A DNA stretch of 64,000 nucleotides, taken from Nocardia sp. alder85J. Lineage in GTDB: Bacteria; Actinomycetota; Actinomycetes; Mycobacteriales; Mycobacteriaceae. Shown here piece after piece: positions 1-8,658 of this stretch. The DNA lies in the NCBI RefSeq assembly GCF_020176955.2, contig NZ_JAIUCZ020000002.1, positions 1,116,001-1,180,000 on the forward strand. Reading direction: 5' to 3'. The translations under genes and the position numbers were made by a program. Each line of letters opens with the position of its first letter. The first letter of the stretch is position 1. The notes under the pieces were generated by a model. It ran no database searches and was not told where the DNA came from. It saw nothing but the letters and a program-made list of their open reading frames with translations.

Positions 1-197
1 TCCTGGAATCGTTCGGGGACAAGAAGATCCAGGTGATCAAAGCCGTCCGCGAGATGATCACCGGGCTCGGGCTCAAGGAGGCCAAGGACCTCGTCGAGGC
101 CGCCCCGAAACCCATCCTGGAACGCGTCGACCGCGACGCCGCCGAGGCCGGACGAGTCAAACTCGAGGCCGCCGGCGCCCGCGCCGTCGTGAAGTAG
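1..197 (+). CDS. rplL: Ribosomal protein bL12 (L7/L12) family, C-terminal part
   Basis: The reading frame is open from base 3 to a TAG at 195-197 and enters from outside the window. The 64 visible residues are a nearly complete L7/L12 C-terminal domain, with the GDKKIQVIK and [12 protein letters not shown] segments that contact elongation factors on the ribosomal stalk. The ending (AGARAVVK) is the normal family end, so the gene is complete at this side. The next gene is a convergent TetR regulator, as next to rplL in mycobacteria. Some positions (ESFG, REMITG, AARAVV) differ from the rplL I remember for Nocardia, so a second L12-like paralogue is possible. Confidence 0.8.
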   Translation, partial: LESFGDKKIQVIKAVREMITGLGLKEAKDLVEAAPKPILERVDRDAAEAGRVKLEAAGARAVVK

Positions 198-365
198 CCA
201 CGCCGCGGCAGCGACACCGGCTGCGGGACAATGCTTTCCAGGCCCAGCCCCGCTCCGGACAGTACCGTGGAGCGGTATGCTCGCCGCCGGAGCAGGTCCC
301 GGGCGGGATGGGCTGCCGGCGGACAGTATTCGGGGCGGATGGTCGCTGCCGGAAGGTGTTCGGAC

Positions 366-953
366 TCAGGGCGCCTTGCGCCGCGGCGGGCGCAAGCCCA
401 GGATGCGGCGGCCGGTGTCGAGCAGGGCGGCGGCCAGGGCGTCCGCGTCCATCTCCGCCGGAGCGCCGGAGGCCGCGCCGGCCAGCCCGGTCAGCACGGC
501 CGTGGCGTGCACCGGGCCCAGCGGGCCGGGATCCGCCGCGGCCAGCAGCACCGGCGGGCGGTCGATCACGTCGCGCCACTGCTCGTGATGGCGCAGCACC
601 CGCAGCACACTCGGATCGGTGGTCAGCACCGAGGCCGTCGAGCGCTCGGCCGCGACCATCGCGGCATATCCGGTCAGCATCGACTCCGCCTGCGCGCGCG
701 GACCGCGCTGCTGCTCGGCGGTCCGGATCACCTCCCGCAGTTGCGACAGCATCGGTTCCATCACCGCCAGCAGCAACTGGTCGCGGGTCCGGAAGTGGTA
801 GTAGACAGCGGCTTTCGTGACCCCGAGTTCGTCGGCGACCATCTGCAACGAGGTGCCGGCGAAGCTGTGCCGCACGAACAGCGCCACGGCGGCGTCGAGG
901 AAACGCTGCCGGGAATCGTGGTCCCAGGCGGACGGGCGCGCGGCGGAGGTCAT
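366..953 (-). CDS. TetR-family transcriptional repressor
   Basis: This 195-residue protein has a TetR-type helix-turn-helix at about residues 35-55 (ADELGVTKAAVYYHF) and a helical ligand-binding C-terminal domain. It is divergent from a Rieske oxygenase gene, and a pair of near-identical inverted sequences lies between them (966-1027), so it probably represses itself and the oxygenase. Its position convergent to an L7/L12 gene resembles the TetR gene next to rplL in mycobacteria; orthology is inferred from position only. The inducer is unknown. Confidence 0.85.
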   Translation of the reverse strand: MTSAARPSAWDHDSRQRFLDAAVALFVRHSFAGTSLQMVADELGVTKAAVYYHFRTRDQLLLAVMEPMLSQLREVIRTAEQQRGPRAQAESMLTGYAAMVAAERSTASVLTTDPSVLRVLRHHEQWRDVIDRPPVLLAAADPGPLGPVHATAVLTGLAGAASGAPAEMDADALAAALLDTGRRILGLRPPRRKAP

Positions 954-965
954 CCCCGCATCCTA

Positions 966-1027
966 CTAGCCGAACGGCAAGCTTCGCACTTTACGATCGA
1001 CTAGTAATCTGCTTGACGAACGGCTAG
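966..1027. promoter_or_regulatory. Twin inverted operators between TetR and Rieske oxygenase genes
   Basis: CTAGCCGAACGGCAAGC (966-982) and GCTTGACGAACGGCTAG (1011-1027) are near-perfect inverted copies of each other. They flank a 28-base spacer containing the palindrome ACTAGT. The pair occupies the divergent promoter region, where the neighbouring TetR protein would be expected to bind. Binding is inferred. Confidence 0.6.
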
Positions 1028-1086
1028 TGTCGGAGGTGTTGTGAAGCGCCGCCGGCCGCAGACGGTGGCTGTGGAAAGGACTCGGC

Positions 1087-2349
1087 ATGCCACATTTCGC
1101 GAAGCCCGCGGAGGGGTCGTGGACCCACCACTACCCGCACCTCGGCACCGGCCCGGTCTCCTTCGAGGATTCGATCTCACCGGAGCACTACGAGCAGGAG
1201 CGGCAGGCGATCTTCGCCCGCACCTGGCTCAATGTCGGCCGGGTGGAACAACTTCCGCGCAAGGGCAGCTACTTCACCAGGGAACTGGCCGTCGTGGCCG
1301 CCTCCCTGCTGATCGTCCGCGACTCACACGACGGGATTCGCGCCTTCTACAACATCTGCCGCCACCGCGGCAACAAACTGGTGTGGAACGACTATCCCGG
1401 CAAGGAGGTCGCGGGCAGCTGCCGCCAGTTCACCTGCAAGTACCACGCCTGGCGCTACAGCCTCGAGGGTGAACTCACCTTCGTGCAGCAGGAACAGGAA
1501 TTCTTCGATCTCGACAAGGATGCGTACGGGCTGAAATCCGTGCGCTGCGAGGTGTGGGAGGGCTTCGTCTTCGTCAACCTCGACGACGACGCCGCCCCGC
1601 TGCGCGACTACCTCGGCGAGCTGGCCGCGGGCCTCGAGGGCTACCCCTTCGGGGAATTCACCGAGGTCTACAAGTACCGCGCCGAGGTCGGCAGCAACTG
1701 GAAGCTCTACATCGACGCCTTCGCCGAGTTCTACCACGCGCCGATCCTGCACGCGAAACAGTACGTGTCCGGGGAGTCGACGAAACTCCAGGGCTTCGGC
1801 TTCGAGGCGCTGCACTACACGCTCGACGGGCCGCACGGCATGGTGTCCTCCTGGGGCGGCATGGCGCCGCCGAAGGACCTGAACATGGTCAAGCCGATCG
1901 AAAGAGCGCTCCGCAGCGGCAATTTCGGCGCCTGGGACCGCCCCGACATCCCCGCCCTGGACAATCTGCCCCCCGGGCTGAATCCGGCCCGGCACCCCGC
2001 CTGGGGCCTGGACTCCTACATCTTCTTCCCCAACTTCATGATCGTGGTGTGGGCGCCGGGCTGGTACCTGACCTACCACTACTGGCCCACCGGGCCCGAC
2101 AGCCACCTCTTCGAGGGCACCTGCTATTTCGCACCCGCGAAGTCCGCCACCGACCGGCTGCGCCAGGAACTGGCCGCCCTGACGTTCAAGGAATTCGGCC
2201 TCCAGGACTGCAACACCCTCGAAGCCACCCAGTCCATGCTCGCCTCCCGCGCGGTCACCGAATTCCCGCTCAACGACCAGGAGATCCTGCTGCGGCACCT
2301 GCACACGAAGGCAGCCGAATACGTCGCCGCCGCCCGCCCGCCACAGTGA
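1087..2349 (+). CDS. Rieske non-heme iron aromatic-ring-hydroxylating oxygenase, alpha subunit
   Basis: This 420-residue oxygenase component has a Rieske [2Fe-2S] site formed by C91, H93, C117 and H120 (CRH...CKYH). The mononuclear iron site is H217 and H222 (EFYHAPILH) with bridging E214. A further carboxylate probably comes from the QDCNTLE segment near the C-terminus. Such enzymes hydroxylate or demethylate ring compounds and need a separate reductase, which I do not see nearby. The ATG at 1087 follows a GAAAGGA ribosome site. Divergence from a TetR gene across twin operators suggests induction by a substrate. The substrate cannot be read from sequence. Confidence 0.9.
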   Translation: MPHFAKPAEGSWTHHYPHLGTGPVSFEDSISPEHYEQERQAIFARTWLNVGRVEQLPRKGSYFTRELAVVAASLLIVRDSHDGIRAFYNICRHRGNKLVWNDYPGKEVAGSCRQFTCKYHAWRYSLEGELTFVQQEQEFFDLDKDAYGLKSVRCEVWEGFVFVNLDDDAAPLRDYLGELAAGLEGYPFGEFTEVYKYRAEVGSNWKLYIDAFAEFYHAPILHAKQYVSGESTKLQGFGFEALHYTLDGPHGMVSSWGGMAPPKDLNMVKPIERALRSGNFGAWDRPDIPALDNLPPGLNPARHPAWGLDSYIFFPNFMIVVWAPGWYLTYHYWPTGPDSHLFEGTCYFAPAKSATDRLRQELAALTFKEFGLQDCNTLEATQSMLASRAVTEFPLNDQEILLRHLHTKAAEYVAAARPPQ

Positions 2350-2437
2350 CGGCACCCGACGCGGTGCCCCCACCGCTGGGAATGCGTCATAGTCGTCGGT
2401 AGCTGTGAATTCGGTGGGAGGCAGGTGCTGACGGGGC

Positions 2438-3478
2438 ATGGCGGCGACCGCGAGTGTCGGTGACACCAAAGCCAAGGCCTTGGCGCTGCGCGCGCAGGAC
2501 AATGCCTCGGACGGGCTCAAGGCGCTGGTCATCTCCGCCGGCCAGTACATCTGGGATCTGACCAATCAGCTCGGCACCGGCAACACCGCCGCGCCGCCCA
2601 GCTTCGAGGATCTGATCACCAAGCCCGCCAAGGGCGACGACAAATCCAACTACAAGGATCTGGCCGACACCACCAACACCTCGAAACTGTCGACGATCTA
2701 CAACCAGAACGTCTCCCACATCAAGAATGTCGGACTGTCCCTGGTCGGCGACGACGGCGATGTGGGCACCCAGATCGCCGGTGTCGCCGGGATCACCGCC
2801 ACCACCTGCGGCAAGATCGAGTCCGCGATCAGCGATCTGGACAGTGCCCTGCACAGCGTCAGCCTGCCGTCCCCGCCCTCCTACGCGAAGGAGGGGCCGA
2901 TGATCAAGGCGTGTTTCACCGCCATGGACAATGTCTGCGCCGATGTCACCAGTGCCGACACCCAGATCCGCGATTACGCCAAGACCGTCGGTGACACCCA
3001 TCCGACCGTCGTCAGCAGCGACTACTCCAGCAACAACTCCACCCCGCTGAGCTACACCACCCCGCTGACGGGCACCCAGGTGCAGAGCATGATCAGCGGC
3101 GTCACCGACGCGAAGACCAAGAAATTCCTGGAGACCGCACTCGACCAGGTCGGTGACCCCTACGTGTACGGCGCCGAGGGCCCCCACGCCTTCGACTGCT
3201 CGGGCCTGGTGCAGTACTCGGCCGAGCAGGCCGGCATCAAGAACGTGCCGCGCACCGCCTCCGAACAGTACAACGCGACCAAGAACAACACGGTCAGCCC
3301 CGGTAACCTGAAACCCGGCGATCTGATCTTCCCGGACGCGGAATTCAACAACGGCAACCCGGGCCACGTGATGATCTACGTCGGCGACGGCAAGGTCGTG
3401 GAGGCCCCGCACACCGGCGACCACGTCAAGGTCATCTCGCTGTCCGCGGTCGGCGGCTACCACGCCACCCGGTTCTGA
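2438..3478 (+). CDS. NlpC/P60-domain cell-wall hydrolase with helical N-terminus
   Basis: The C-terminal third of this 346-residue protein is an NlpC/P60 cysteine peptidase: C254 in FDCSGLVQY, H310 in PGHVMIYVG and a third polar residue near H325 (APHTG). Family members cut peptide bonds in peptidoglycan stems. Residues 1-200 are Ala/Asp/Ser/Thr-rich helices with no Sec signal peptide or lipobox. Together with the nearby type VII-like cassette, this suggests export by an ESX system, but no YxxxD/E signal is obvious. The gene stands alone. Confidence 0.8.
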   Translation: MAATASVGDTKAKALALRAQDNASDGLKALVISAGQYIWDLTNQLGTGNTAAPPSFEDLITKPAKGDDKSNYKDLADTTNTSKLSTIYNQNVSHIKNVGLSLVGDDGDVGTQIAGVAGITATTCGKIESAISDLDSALHSVSLPSPPSYAKEGPMIKACFTAMDNVCADVTSADTQIRDYAKTVGDTHPTVVSSDYSSNNSTPLSYTTPLTGTQVQSMISGVTDAKTKKFLETALDQVGDPYVYGAEGPHAFDCSGLVQYSAEQAGIKNVPRTASEQYNATKNNTVSPGNLKPGDLIFPDAEFNNGNPGHVMIYVGDGKVVEAPHTGDHVKVISLSAVGGYHATRF

Positions 3479-3616
3479 ACCTCCGGGCATCCCGATCGCC
3501 CGCTGCGGCGGCGGATTTCGTAGGGTGAGGCACGTCGTGCCGTTGCATCCGCAGCGGGGACCCGTGATCCCCCGGAGCCCGAGGAGAGTTCCCGTGACCA
3601 CCGCCCGCCTCCCGCG

Positions 3617-4183
3617 ATGAGCGCGGTCACCCGGCTGACCCTGGTGACCCACGCGCTCACCGACGCCGTGCGCGCCGCCCGGTTCCCCGCCGACGAATCG
3701 CTGGACCCGCAGGGACTGCGCGCGATCCAGCGATCCGCCGGCCTGCCCGCCGCTCTCCGGCCCGAGGCGATCCGGATCGGGCCGGAGGCACGGACCGCGG
3801 AAACCGCTGCGGCACTGGGCGTCTGCGGTGCCGTCGAACCCGCGCTGGCCGACCTGGACTGCGGACGGTGGGCCGGTGCGGCCATGGACGCGATCCCGGC
3901 CGAATCGGTGGCCGCCTGGCTCACCGATCCCGGATTCCGCGGCCACGGCGGCGAATCGCGCACCGACCTGGTGGACCGGGTGCGCGCATGGCTCGAACAG
4001 GTTGCCGCACAACCACAACGGATCCTGGCCGTCACCCACCCCGCGGTGGTCCGGGCCTGCGTCCTGATCGCCCTCGACGCCCCCGCCCACTCGTTCTGGC
4101 GAGTGGACGTGCCGCCGCTGAGTGTGACCACCCTGCACCACCACGGCGCCTGGACGCTGCGGAACACCGCCTGCCCGTTGTGA
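3617..4183 (+). CDS. Histidine phosphatase superfamily protein with degenerate RHG motif
   Basis: The 188-residue product follows the histidine phosphatase (phosphoglycerate mutase-like) pattern. It has an N-terminal strand ending in the nucleophile motif (LVTHALT, H12), a PEARTAETA segment where the second arginine sits, and a late VTHPAVV with H141. The usual R-H-G is T11-H12-A13, so the arginine that binds phosphate before the nucleophile is missing. The protein may be inactive or act on an unusual substrate. The ATG overlaps the stop of a possible eight-codon GTG-started leader at 3594-3620, which would couple translation. Confidence 0.65.
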   Translation: MSAVTRLTLVTHALTDAVRAARFPADESLDPQGLRAIQRSAGLPAALRPEAIRIGPEARTAETAAALGVCGAVEPALADLDCGRWAGAAMDAIPAESVAAWLTDPGFRGHGGESRTDLVDRVRAWLEQVAAQPQRILAVTHPAVVRACVLIALDAPAHSFWRVDVPPLSVTTLHHHGAWTLRNTACPL

Positions 4184-4224
4184 ACCGGAGCGGTGCATCG
4201 GGCCGGGTCGGACCGCGCCGCCTG

Positions 4225-4731
4225 TCAGCCGCCGCCGGACTGCCGGTCGTCACCGCCGGGACCGTCGCCACCGCTTCCCGGTTCCCCGGCACCGTTCACC
4301 GGATCGCCATCCTCGGCGCGGGCTATCTCGGCGCTCTCGCCCGCCGCCTCGTCCTGGGCCCGGCGCCGGGCCGACATCAGCATGCCGACCGCCTCCAGCC
4401 ACTGGGCGAACCGGAATTCGCGGCTCAGATCCGCACCGGCGGCCGTGTGCGCGGCGATCATCCAGGACCGCACCACGATCACCGCCTCGTCCCCGATCAC
4501 CGGCTCCGGCAACTCCAGCGCCGCGGCCAGGCCCATACTGCGCACACACCCGGACAGGAACAGCATCGAATACGGCGCGATCCCGAAATCCTCGGCATCG
4601 CGAGCGGCGGCGATCGCCGCATCGCCGAACAGGAACATCCGCGCCCGCTCGTCGTCGCCGAGCCCGGCCCGCAGCGCCTGCCCGACGTCCAGGTCCCACA
4701 GTTCGTCGTCGGGGCGGTGCGGAACTGTCAT
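4225..4731 (-). CDS. Small protein of type VII-like effector cassette (possible immunity or chaperone)
   Basis: I do not recognise this 168-residue protein. Residues 1-130 look folded and mostly helical; the last 35 residues are a Gly/Asp/Pro-rich tail. There is no signal peptide or membrane helix, so it is probably cytoplasmic. Its ATG overlaps the stop of the upstream 550-residue effector by four bases, so the two are translated in fixed ratio. Third place behind a WXG-like gene and an enzyme-bearing effector is where immunity proteins or EspG/EsaE-like chaperones are usually encoded. Either role is inference. Confidence 0.6.
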   Translation of the reverse strand: MTVPHRPDDELWDLDVGQALRAGLGDDERARMFLFGDAAIAAARDAEDFGIAPYSMLFLSGCVRSMGLAAALELPEPVIGDEAVIVVRSWMIAAHTAAGADLSREFRFAQWLEAVGMLMSARRRAQDEAAGESAEIARAEDGDPVNGAGEPGSGGDGPGGDDRQSGGG

Positions 4732-6380
4732 TGCGGTAGCAGCACCTGATAGGCGGTGGGCAGGCCGTCGGTGGGTGACTTTCCGGTCAGATCACCGAGT
4801 TGGCCGTTCACGAATTGCTCCTTCGTCACCCATTCGGTGTAACCCCACGGGTTGTAGATCTCCAGGTCGTCACCCTGTGCCGCGATGATCATCATCTGGT
4901 GTGCGGAGGTGCTGCCGGGATCCACCACGTCGACCGGCACGGGTTTGCCCTGATCGAGCGCCGCTTCCACCTGCGGGAGCACCGATTGCCGAGACGCGGC
5001 GGTGCCCGTCGACACGGTGGTGTACGTATTGCCGGTCGTCGAATTCAACAGGACCTTCGCATTCTGGGCCGGATCCTTGCCCGAGGCATCGTAATTCCCC
5101 CGATACGCGTCCTGCACTCGCTGTGCCACCGTAGCGGGCCGGTCGTCACCGGGATGCGATCCGCCCATCGGTCCCTGCCCGGTGGTCAGACCCAGCATGT
5201 AGACGGGATCGCTCTGCGCCCTCGCCATCACCGTGGACGCGGCAACACAATCGGGCACATCACGCTGGCTGTAGAAATCCCAGTTGTACACCCAGCCGGG
5301 CTTGCCGCGATCGGGAGTGGTGGTCCCGGTCTGCCCCCGATAGCCGGGGGTGTACTTGCCGTCCGGTCCCACCAGCGGATCCTGGCTGCCGAGATGAGGA
5401 TTCAGGTGATTCGACAGCCAGCTGGGATCGTTGCCGTGCGGACGGATCACAGTGTCGAACCGGCCGAGCTGTTTCACCGAATAGCCGGCCGCCAGCGCCT
5501 TCCACAGGTAGGCGGCCTCCTGCGGCGATCGGGCGCCGGCCAGCATCGACTCGAATGCCGCTCGATCCGCCGCCGACATCGAGTCGAGCAATTGCGAGGC
5601 CCGCTGCAACTGTGCGGGAGTGAGTATCTGGTTCGGCGCATAGGCGGAGGCACCGACGTCCCCGGTGTAGGACAGCAGAACCGCCGTCAGCGGATCTATC
5701 CCGGGCGAATTGATGGTGTGGGCCCGTGCATTCGCCGTCAGTTGGCCCAGCAGGGTGTTCAGATCGTCGGCGGCGCCGTCGCGCAGCACCGCCGCGGTGA
5801 GCCGCGTGTGACAACCGGTCGCGGCATCGGAGAGGATCGTCACCCACTGCTGCTGCGACGGTGACCCGTTCGCATGCTGCCGCGCAATCCGCAACTGCTC
5901 GGCCCCGGCACTGTCCCTGTTCTTGGCGGTCGTCAGCTTCGTCGCGAAAGTGCCCAGCGCGAAGGCTCCCTGCTCATAGGTCTGGTAGGCCTCCGACACC
6001 TGGCCGATCAGACCGCCGATCGCCTGGCCGGCCGTCTCGCCCGCGCGGCCGCGCCAGGCCGCGGGCAACGAGGACGACGAGATCACCGACAGATCCTCGA
6101 CCACAGCGACATTGACGTGCGAGGCCTCGGCGTATCGGTGCGCGATATCCGCGATGACGGCGGGATCACCGTCGGGACCGGGAATGCCCAGCGCCGTGTC
6201 GAGCGCGAACCGGCCGAGCTTCGGAAACCATTGCACCAATTGCGGATGGGACCGCAGCGTGTCCAGCGCTTCCAAGGCGATGTGCAGAGCCTTGGCATGC
6301 GGCGACCGGAGCAGCGAGGGGTCCGGCTCTGCCGCCGGTGCGCTCGCGGTGGGGTCGCGGGGCTTGTCGGCCTTGCCCAT
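4728..6380 (-). CDS. Type VII-type effector with C-terminal papain-like cysteine peptidase domain
   Basis: This 550-residue protein is built in two parts. Residues 30-150 are long helices with a WRG turn at 109-111 and a YxxxE pattern (Y132-E136), as in ESX/WXG substrates. Residues 365-550 look like a C39/papain-like cysteine peptidase: C378 (DVPDCVAAS), H494 (SAHQMMIIA) and N510 (YNPWG) in the right order and spacing. A helical spacer joins them. No Sec or Tat signal is present. It follows the small WXG-like gene by nine bases and overlaps the downstream small gene by four, forming one operon. I infer a secreted effector or toxin; the target is unknown. Confidence 0.7.
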   Translation of the reverse strand: MGKADKPRDPTASAPAAEPDPSLLRSPHAKALHIALEALDTLRSHPQLVQWFPKLGRFALDTALGIPGPDGDPAVIADIAHRYAEASHVNVAVVEDLSVISSSSLPAAWRGRAGETAGQAIGGLIGQVSEAYQTYEQGAFALGTFATKLTTAKNRDSAGAEQLRIARQHANGSPSQQQWVTILSDAATGCHTRLTAAVLRDGAADDLNTLLGQLTANARAHTINSPGIDPLTAVLLSYTGDVGASAYAPNQILTPAQLQRASQLLDSMSAADRAAFESMLAGARSPQEAAYLWKALAAGYSVKQLGRFDTVIRPHGNDPSWLSNHLNPHLGSQDPLVGPDGKYTPGYRGQTGTTTPDRGKPGWVYNWDFYSQRDVPDCVAASTVMARAQSDPVYMLGLTTGQGPMGGSHPGDDRPATVAQRVQDAYRGNYDASGKDPAQNAKVLLNSTTGNTYTTVSTGTAASRQSVLPQVEAALDQGKPVPVDVVDPGSTSAHQMMIIAAQGDDLEIYNPWGYTEWVTKEQFVNGQLGDLTGKSPTDGLPTAYQVLLPQ

Positions 6381-6389
6381 CGTCGCTGC

Positions 6390-6797
6390 TCAGCCGCCGG
6401 ACACGCTGCCGACGACCCGGCCGCCGGTCGTATCGCCCTCCTGATACGAGGCGGCGCTGTCGGAGACGAGTTTCGCGGCCTCCGTCACCGCGCCCGCCGA
6501 CACCTTGGTCTCGGCCATCCACGCCGTGTGGAACGAATGCCACGCCGACTGCACCGCGGAGTCGCCGAAGGGGCCCGTATCCGACAGCACGGTGTCCACC
6601 GTCTCCGCCACCAGCAGTAGGCCCAGTTGCAGCTCCAGCGTGCTCAGATGGGTGCCGGCGGCGGTGATCGCCTTGGTCGGCGTCGCCAGCTCGGCCGGAT
6701 CGACGTACAGCGGGGCCGGGCCGCTCCCCGACGTCGCCACCGGCCCCACCGGCGCACCACTGCCCGTGGAATTCCCACTACCCGAATCGTGACTCAT
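6390..6797 (-). CDS. WXG100-like type VII secretion partner
   Basis: The 135-residue product has a disordered Ser/Gly N-terminus and then two helices (about 40-75 and 85-115) joined at W86-H-S, a degenerate WXG turn. Directly after the second helix is Y118-Q-E-G-D122, which fits the general type VII signal YxxxD/E. The ATG at 6797 is chosen because a GGGAG ribosome site precedes it; a longer open frame extends upstream but is unlikely to be used. It is the first gene of the cassette and is probably co-secreted with, or a partner of, the effector downstream. Confidence 0.7.
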   Translation of the reverse strand: MSHDSGSGNSTGSGAPVGPVATSGSGPAPLYVDPAELATPTKAITAAGTHLSTLELQLGLLLVAETVDTVLSDTGPFGDSAVQSAWHSFHTAWMAETKVSAGAVTEAAKLVSDSAASYQEGDTTGGRVVGSVSGG

Positions 6798-6943
6798 GCC
6801 CACTCCCGTATCGGACCCGAATTCGATCTTCGCACGGGGCACGCGAAAACCGTTCCGGGACCGGCATTCCCAGTGGTGGCGGGTTCGGACGGGCGGCCGG
6901 GACCGCCACGCGGGCCGTGGCTGTGCCCGGCGGCCGGTCCGGC

Positions 6944-7642
6944 TCAGCAGCTGTGCAGGATGTGGTCCATCGCGTCGCGCTCGGCCTGCGTCACCCACAG
7001 GCCGTAGATCGACTTCACCTGGATCTGATGTTCGACGTAGACGCAGCGGAACGACGCCACCGGCGGCAGCCACTCCGCGGCGTCGCCGTCGCCCTTGGCC
7101 TCGTTGGTCGGGCCGTCGACCGCCATCAGATTGCGCGGATCGTTGGCCAGGGACGTGCGCTGCGCCACGCTCAACTGCTGCGCGCCGGTCTCCCAGGCAT
7201 CACCGAGGGGAACCATGTGGTCGATCTGCACGGTGGTGCTCTTCGGCCCGCGCTCGAAGCCGATCGTCTTGCCGGTGTACGGATCGTGCAGGGTGCCGGA
7301 CTGGATCTGGCAGCCGGCGGCGGGCGCGACGTCGGTGAGATCCCGCCGCAGGATGTCGTTGCGGGTGTCGCACTTGTTGTGCCCGCCGGGGGCGTCGTTG
7401 TCGTCGGTCCACGCCGTGCCGAACTTGTCGCGGCTGTATCCGGCCATTCCGACGCCGGCCTTGACGGGCAGCGTGGCCAGCAACTGCCCGGCATCGCCGG
7501 GGCTCATCGGCCCCTGCTGGCTGGACCCCGCCGGAGCGCCGCCGCTCACGGGTGCACTCACGGGTGTCGTGCTCGATTTACAGCCGGACAGCAGTGCGGC
7601 GACCGCCAGCACACTCAACGACAGCCTGGTGACGGTCCTCAT
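6944..7642 (-). CDS. Secreted lipoprotein HNH endonuclease (DUF1524-like)
   Basis: The 232-residue protein starts with a lipoprotein signal peptide (hydrophobic stretch, then LLSGC lipobox near residue 21). The body carries the extracellular HNH nuclease pattern: CDTRNDIL, the metal-binding QIDHMVPLGDAW, then NDPRNLMAVDG with NEAKGDGDAAEWLP. Family members degrade DNA outside the cell. The ATG has a GAAGG ribosome site. It is upstream of and co-directional with the type VII-like cassette, but about 150 bases apart, so it is probably separate. Confidence 0.85.
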   Translation of the reverse strand: MRTVTRLSLSVLAVAALLSGCKSSTTPVSAPVSGGAPAGSSQQGPMSPGDAGQLLATLPVKAGVGMAGYSRDKFGTAWTDDNDAPGGHNKCDTRNDILRRDLTDVAPAAGCQIQSGTLHDPYTGKTIGFERGPKSTTVQIDHMVPLGDAWETGAQQLSVAQRTSLANDPRNLMAVDGPTNEAKGDGDAAEWLPPVASFRCVYVEHQIQVKSIYGLWVTQAERDAMDHILHSC

Positions 7643-7965
7643 CGATCATCCTTCGAAAACGCAGCAAATCCGGTGCCGGAGCGCCGATCTGCCCAGCGCG
7701 CTCCGGGTGGGGTCAATTGTGCATCACAGCAGTGTGATTCGATGCACCGACGTCCACTACTCGCGCACCCCGGTCGACGTCGCCACTGTGTTGCCGGTAT
7801 CGGCATTCCCGAGGTTCCGGCCGAAACCCCCTCGCGCAGCCCATTTCACGACACCGCGGTTCCGGTGCGGGACGTCGCCGGTCCGGACGGACCCCGTGCG
7901 GATCCGCCGCGGGCCTCGCCGGTGGCGGCCGTGCGTGGCCGGGAAGCGTTCCGCCGCGCGACGAT

Positions 7966-8148
7966 TCAGGCGGCGATGTCGAACAGGGTCAGTTCCGCGC
8001 GGGCGGCCGCGCGTTGTTCGGCGCGCTCGCGCACGGCGCAGGTGGGCCCGATACCCTCGGCGACCGAAGCCGCCGAGACGAGCCAGCCGTGGCAGCGGCG
8101 GCAATGGGTGACGAGTCGGACCTCGGGGCTGTCCTCGGTGGCGGCCAT
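7966..8148 (-). CDS. Small zinc-ribbon-like protein (DUF6011-like)
   Basis: The start at 8148 follows GGAGGAG by six bases, giving 60 residues rather than the longer open frame. The protein has a C-R-R-C pair (around residue 16), then the GIGPTCAVRERAE segment with a further cysteine. This resembles the short actinobacterial DUF6011 zinc-binding domain. The rest is Ala/Arg-rich helix. No function is known; it may bind nucleic acid or a partner protein. Neighbours are the HTH regulator upstream and a nuclease lipoprotein downstream. Confidence 0.6.
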   Translation of the reverse strand: MAATEDSPEVRLVTHCRRCHGWLVSAASVAEGIGPTCAVRERAEQRAAARAELTLFDIAA

Positions 8149-8230
8149 GTCGATCTCCTCCGGCCGTGGGTAGGGCTGTCCGAAGGGTCGCACACGGTAC
8201 CGACATTCCGGCCGGACCGGGACCGGGCGC

Positions 8231-8590
8231 CTACTTCCGTTCCAGCGCGGCCAGCCGCAACTCGAGCTGGTCGACCCGATGCCGCAGCAGCGCCACCTGC
8301 GCCTCCAGGCCGACCTCCCGTTCCGCCCGGCGCTGAATGCGCGGCGAGGCGGCGGCGCGCTCGATCACCGCGTCCAGCCGCACCAGCCGCTGTGGCCCGT
8401 TCGGGCCGTCCACCAGCCGGGATCGGATCTCGCCGTTGCGATACCAGGACCGCAGGGCCGAGCGTGACACGCCGGTCTCGGTCTCCGCCCGGGTCAGCGT
8501 GACCCAGGGCGCCTCGTCCAGCTGCTCGAACAGCGCCAACTCGTCCTGCCAGCGCGCGAGCCGGTCCTCCCAGTCCGACGGTGACTCCAT
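8231..8590 (-). CDS. Helix-turn-helix regulator with C-terminal coiled coil
   Basis: In this 119-residue protein residues 28-60 form a MerR/excisionase-like winged helix-turn-helix (TETGVSRSALRSWYRNGEI) with a GPNGPQRLVRLDAV wing. Residues 75-117 are a heptad-rich coiled coil for dimerisation. It is divergent from a gene for a Clp N-domain protein. A perfect inverted repeat (8614-8643) lies in the shared promoter, as expected if it regulates both. By analogy with HspR and its chaperone targets it may sense proteotoxic stress; this is inference. Confidence 0.65.
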   Translation of the reverse strand: MESPSDWEDRLARWQDELALFEQLDEAPWVTLTRAETETGVSRSALRSWYRNGEIRSRLVDGPNGPQRLVRLDAVIERAAASPRIQRRAEREVGLEAQVALLRHRVDQLELRLAALERK

Positions 8591-8613
8591 CGCACCCTCC
8601 CTTCACTACGGTC

Positions 8614-8643
8614 ACCCTGTCTATAACAGTGTATTGACAGGGT
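8614..8643. promoter_or_regulatory. 30-bp inverted repeat in the regulator/Clp-N promoter
   Basis: ACCCTGTC (8614-8621) and GACAGGGT (8636-8643) are perfect inverted arms around a 14-base centre that is itself partly symmetric (ATAACA-GTGTAT). A TATAAC -10-like element (8622-8627) lies inside it, so a bound dimer would block rightward transcription. The likely binder is the adjacent HTH protein. Confidence 0.6.
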
Positions 8644-8658
8644 TGCGACCATGGGAAC

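Noticed and set aside
3479..3616. Possible cobalamin riboswitch before the histidine phosphatase
   Set aside because: The stretch is too short and I find no B12-box-like sequence; only a mini-leader is visible.
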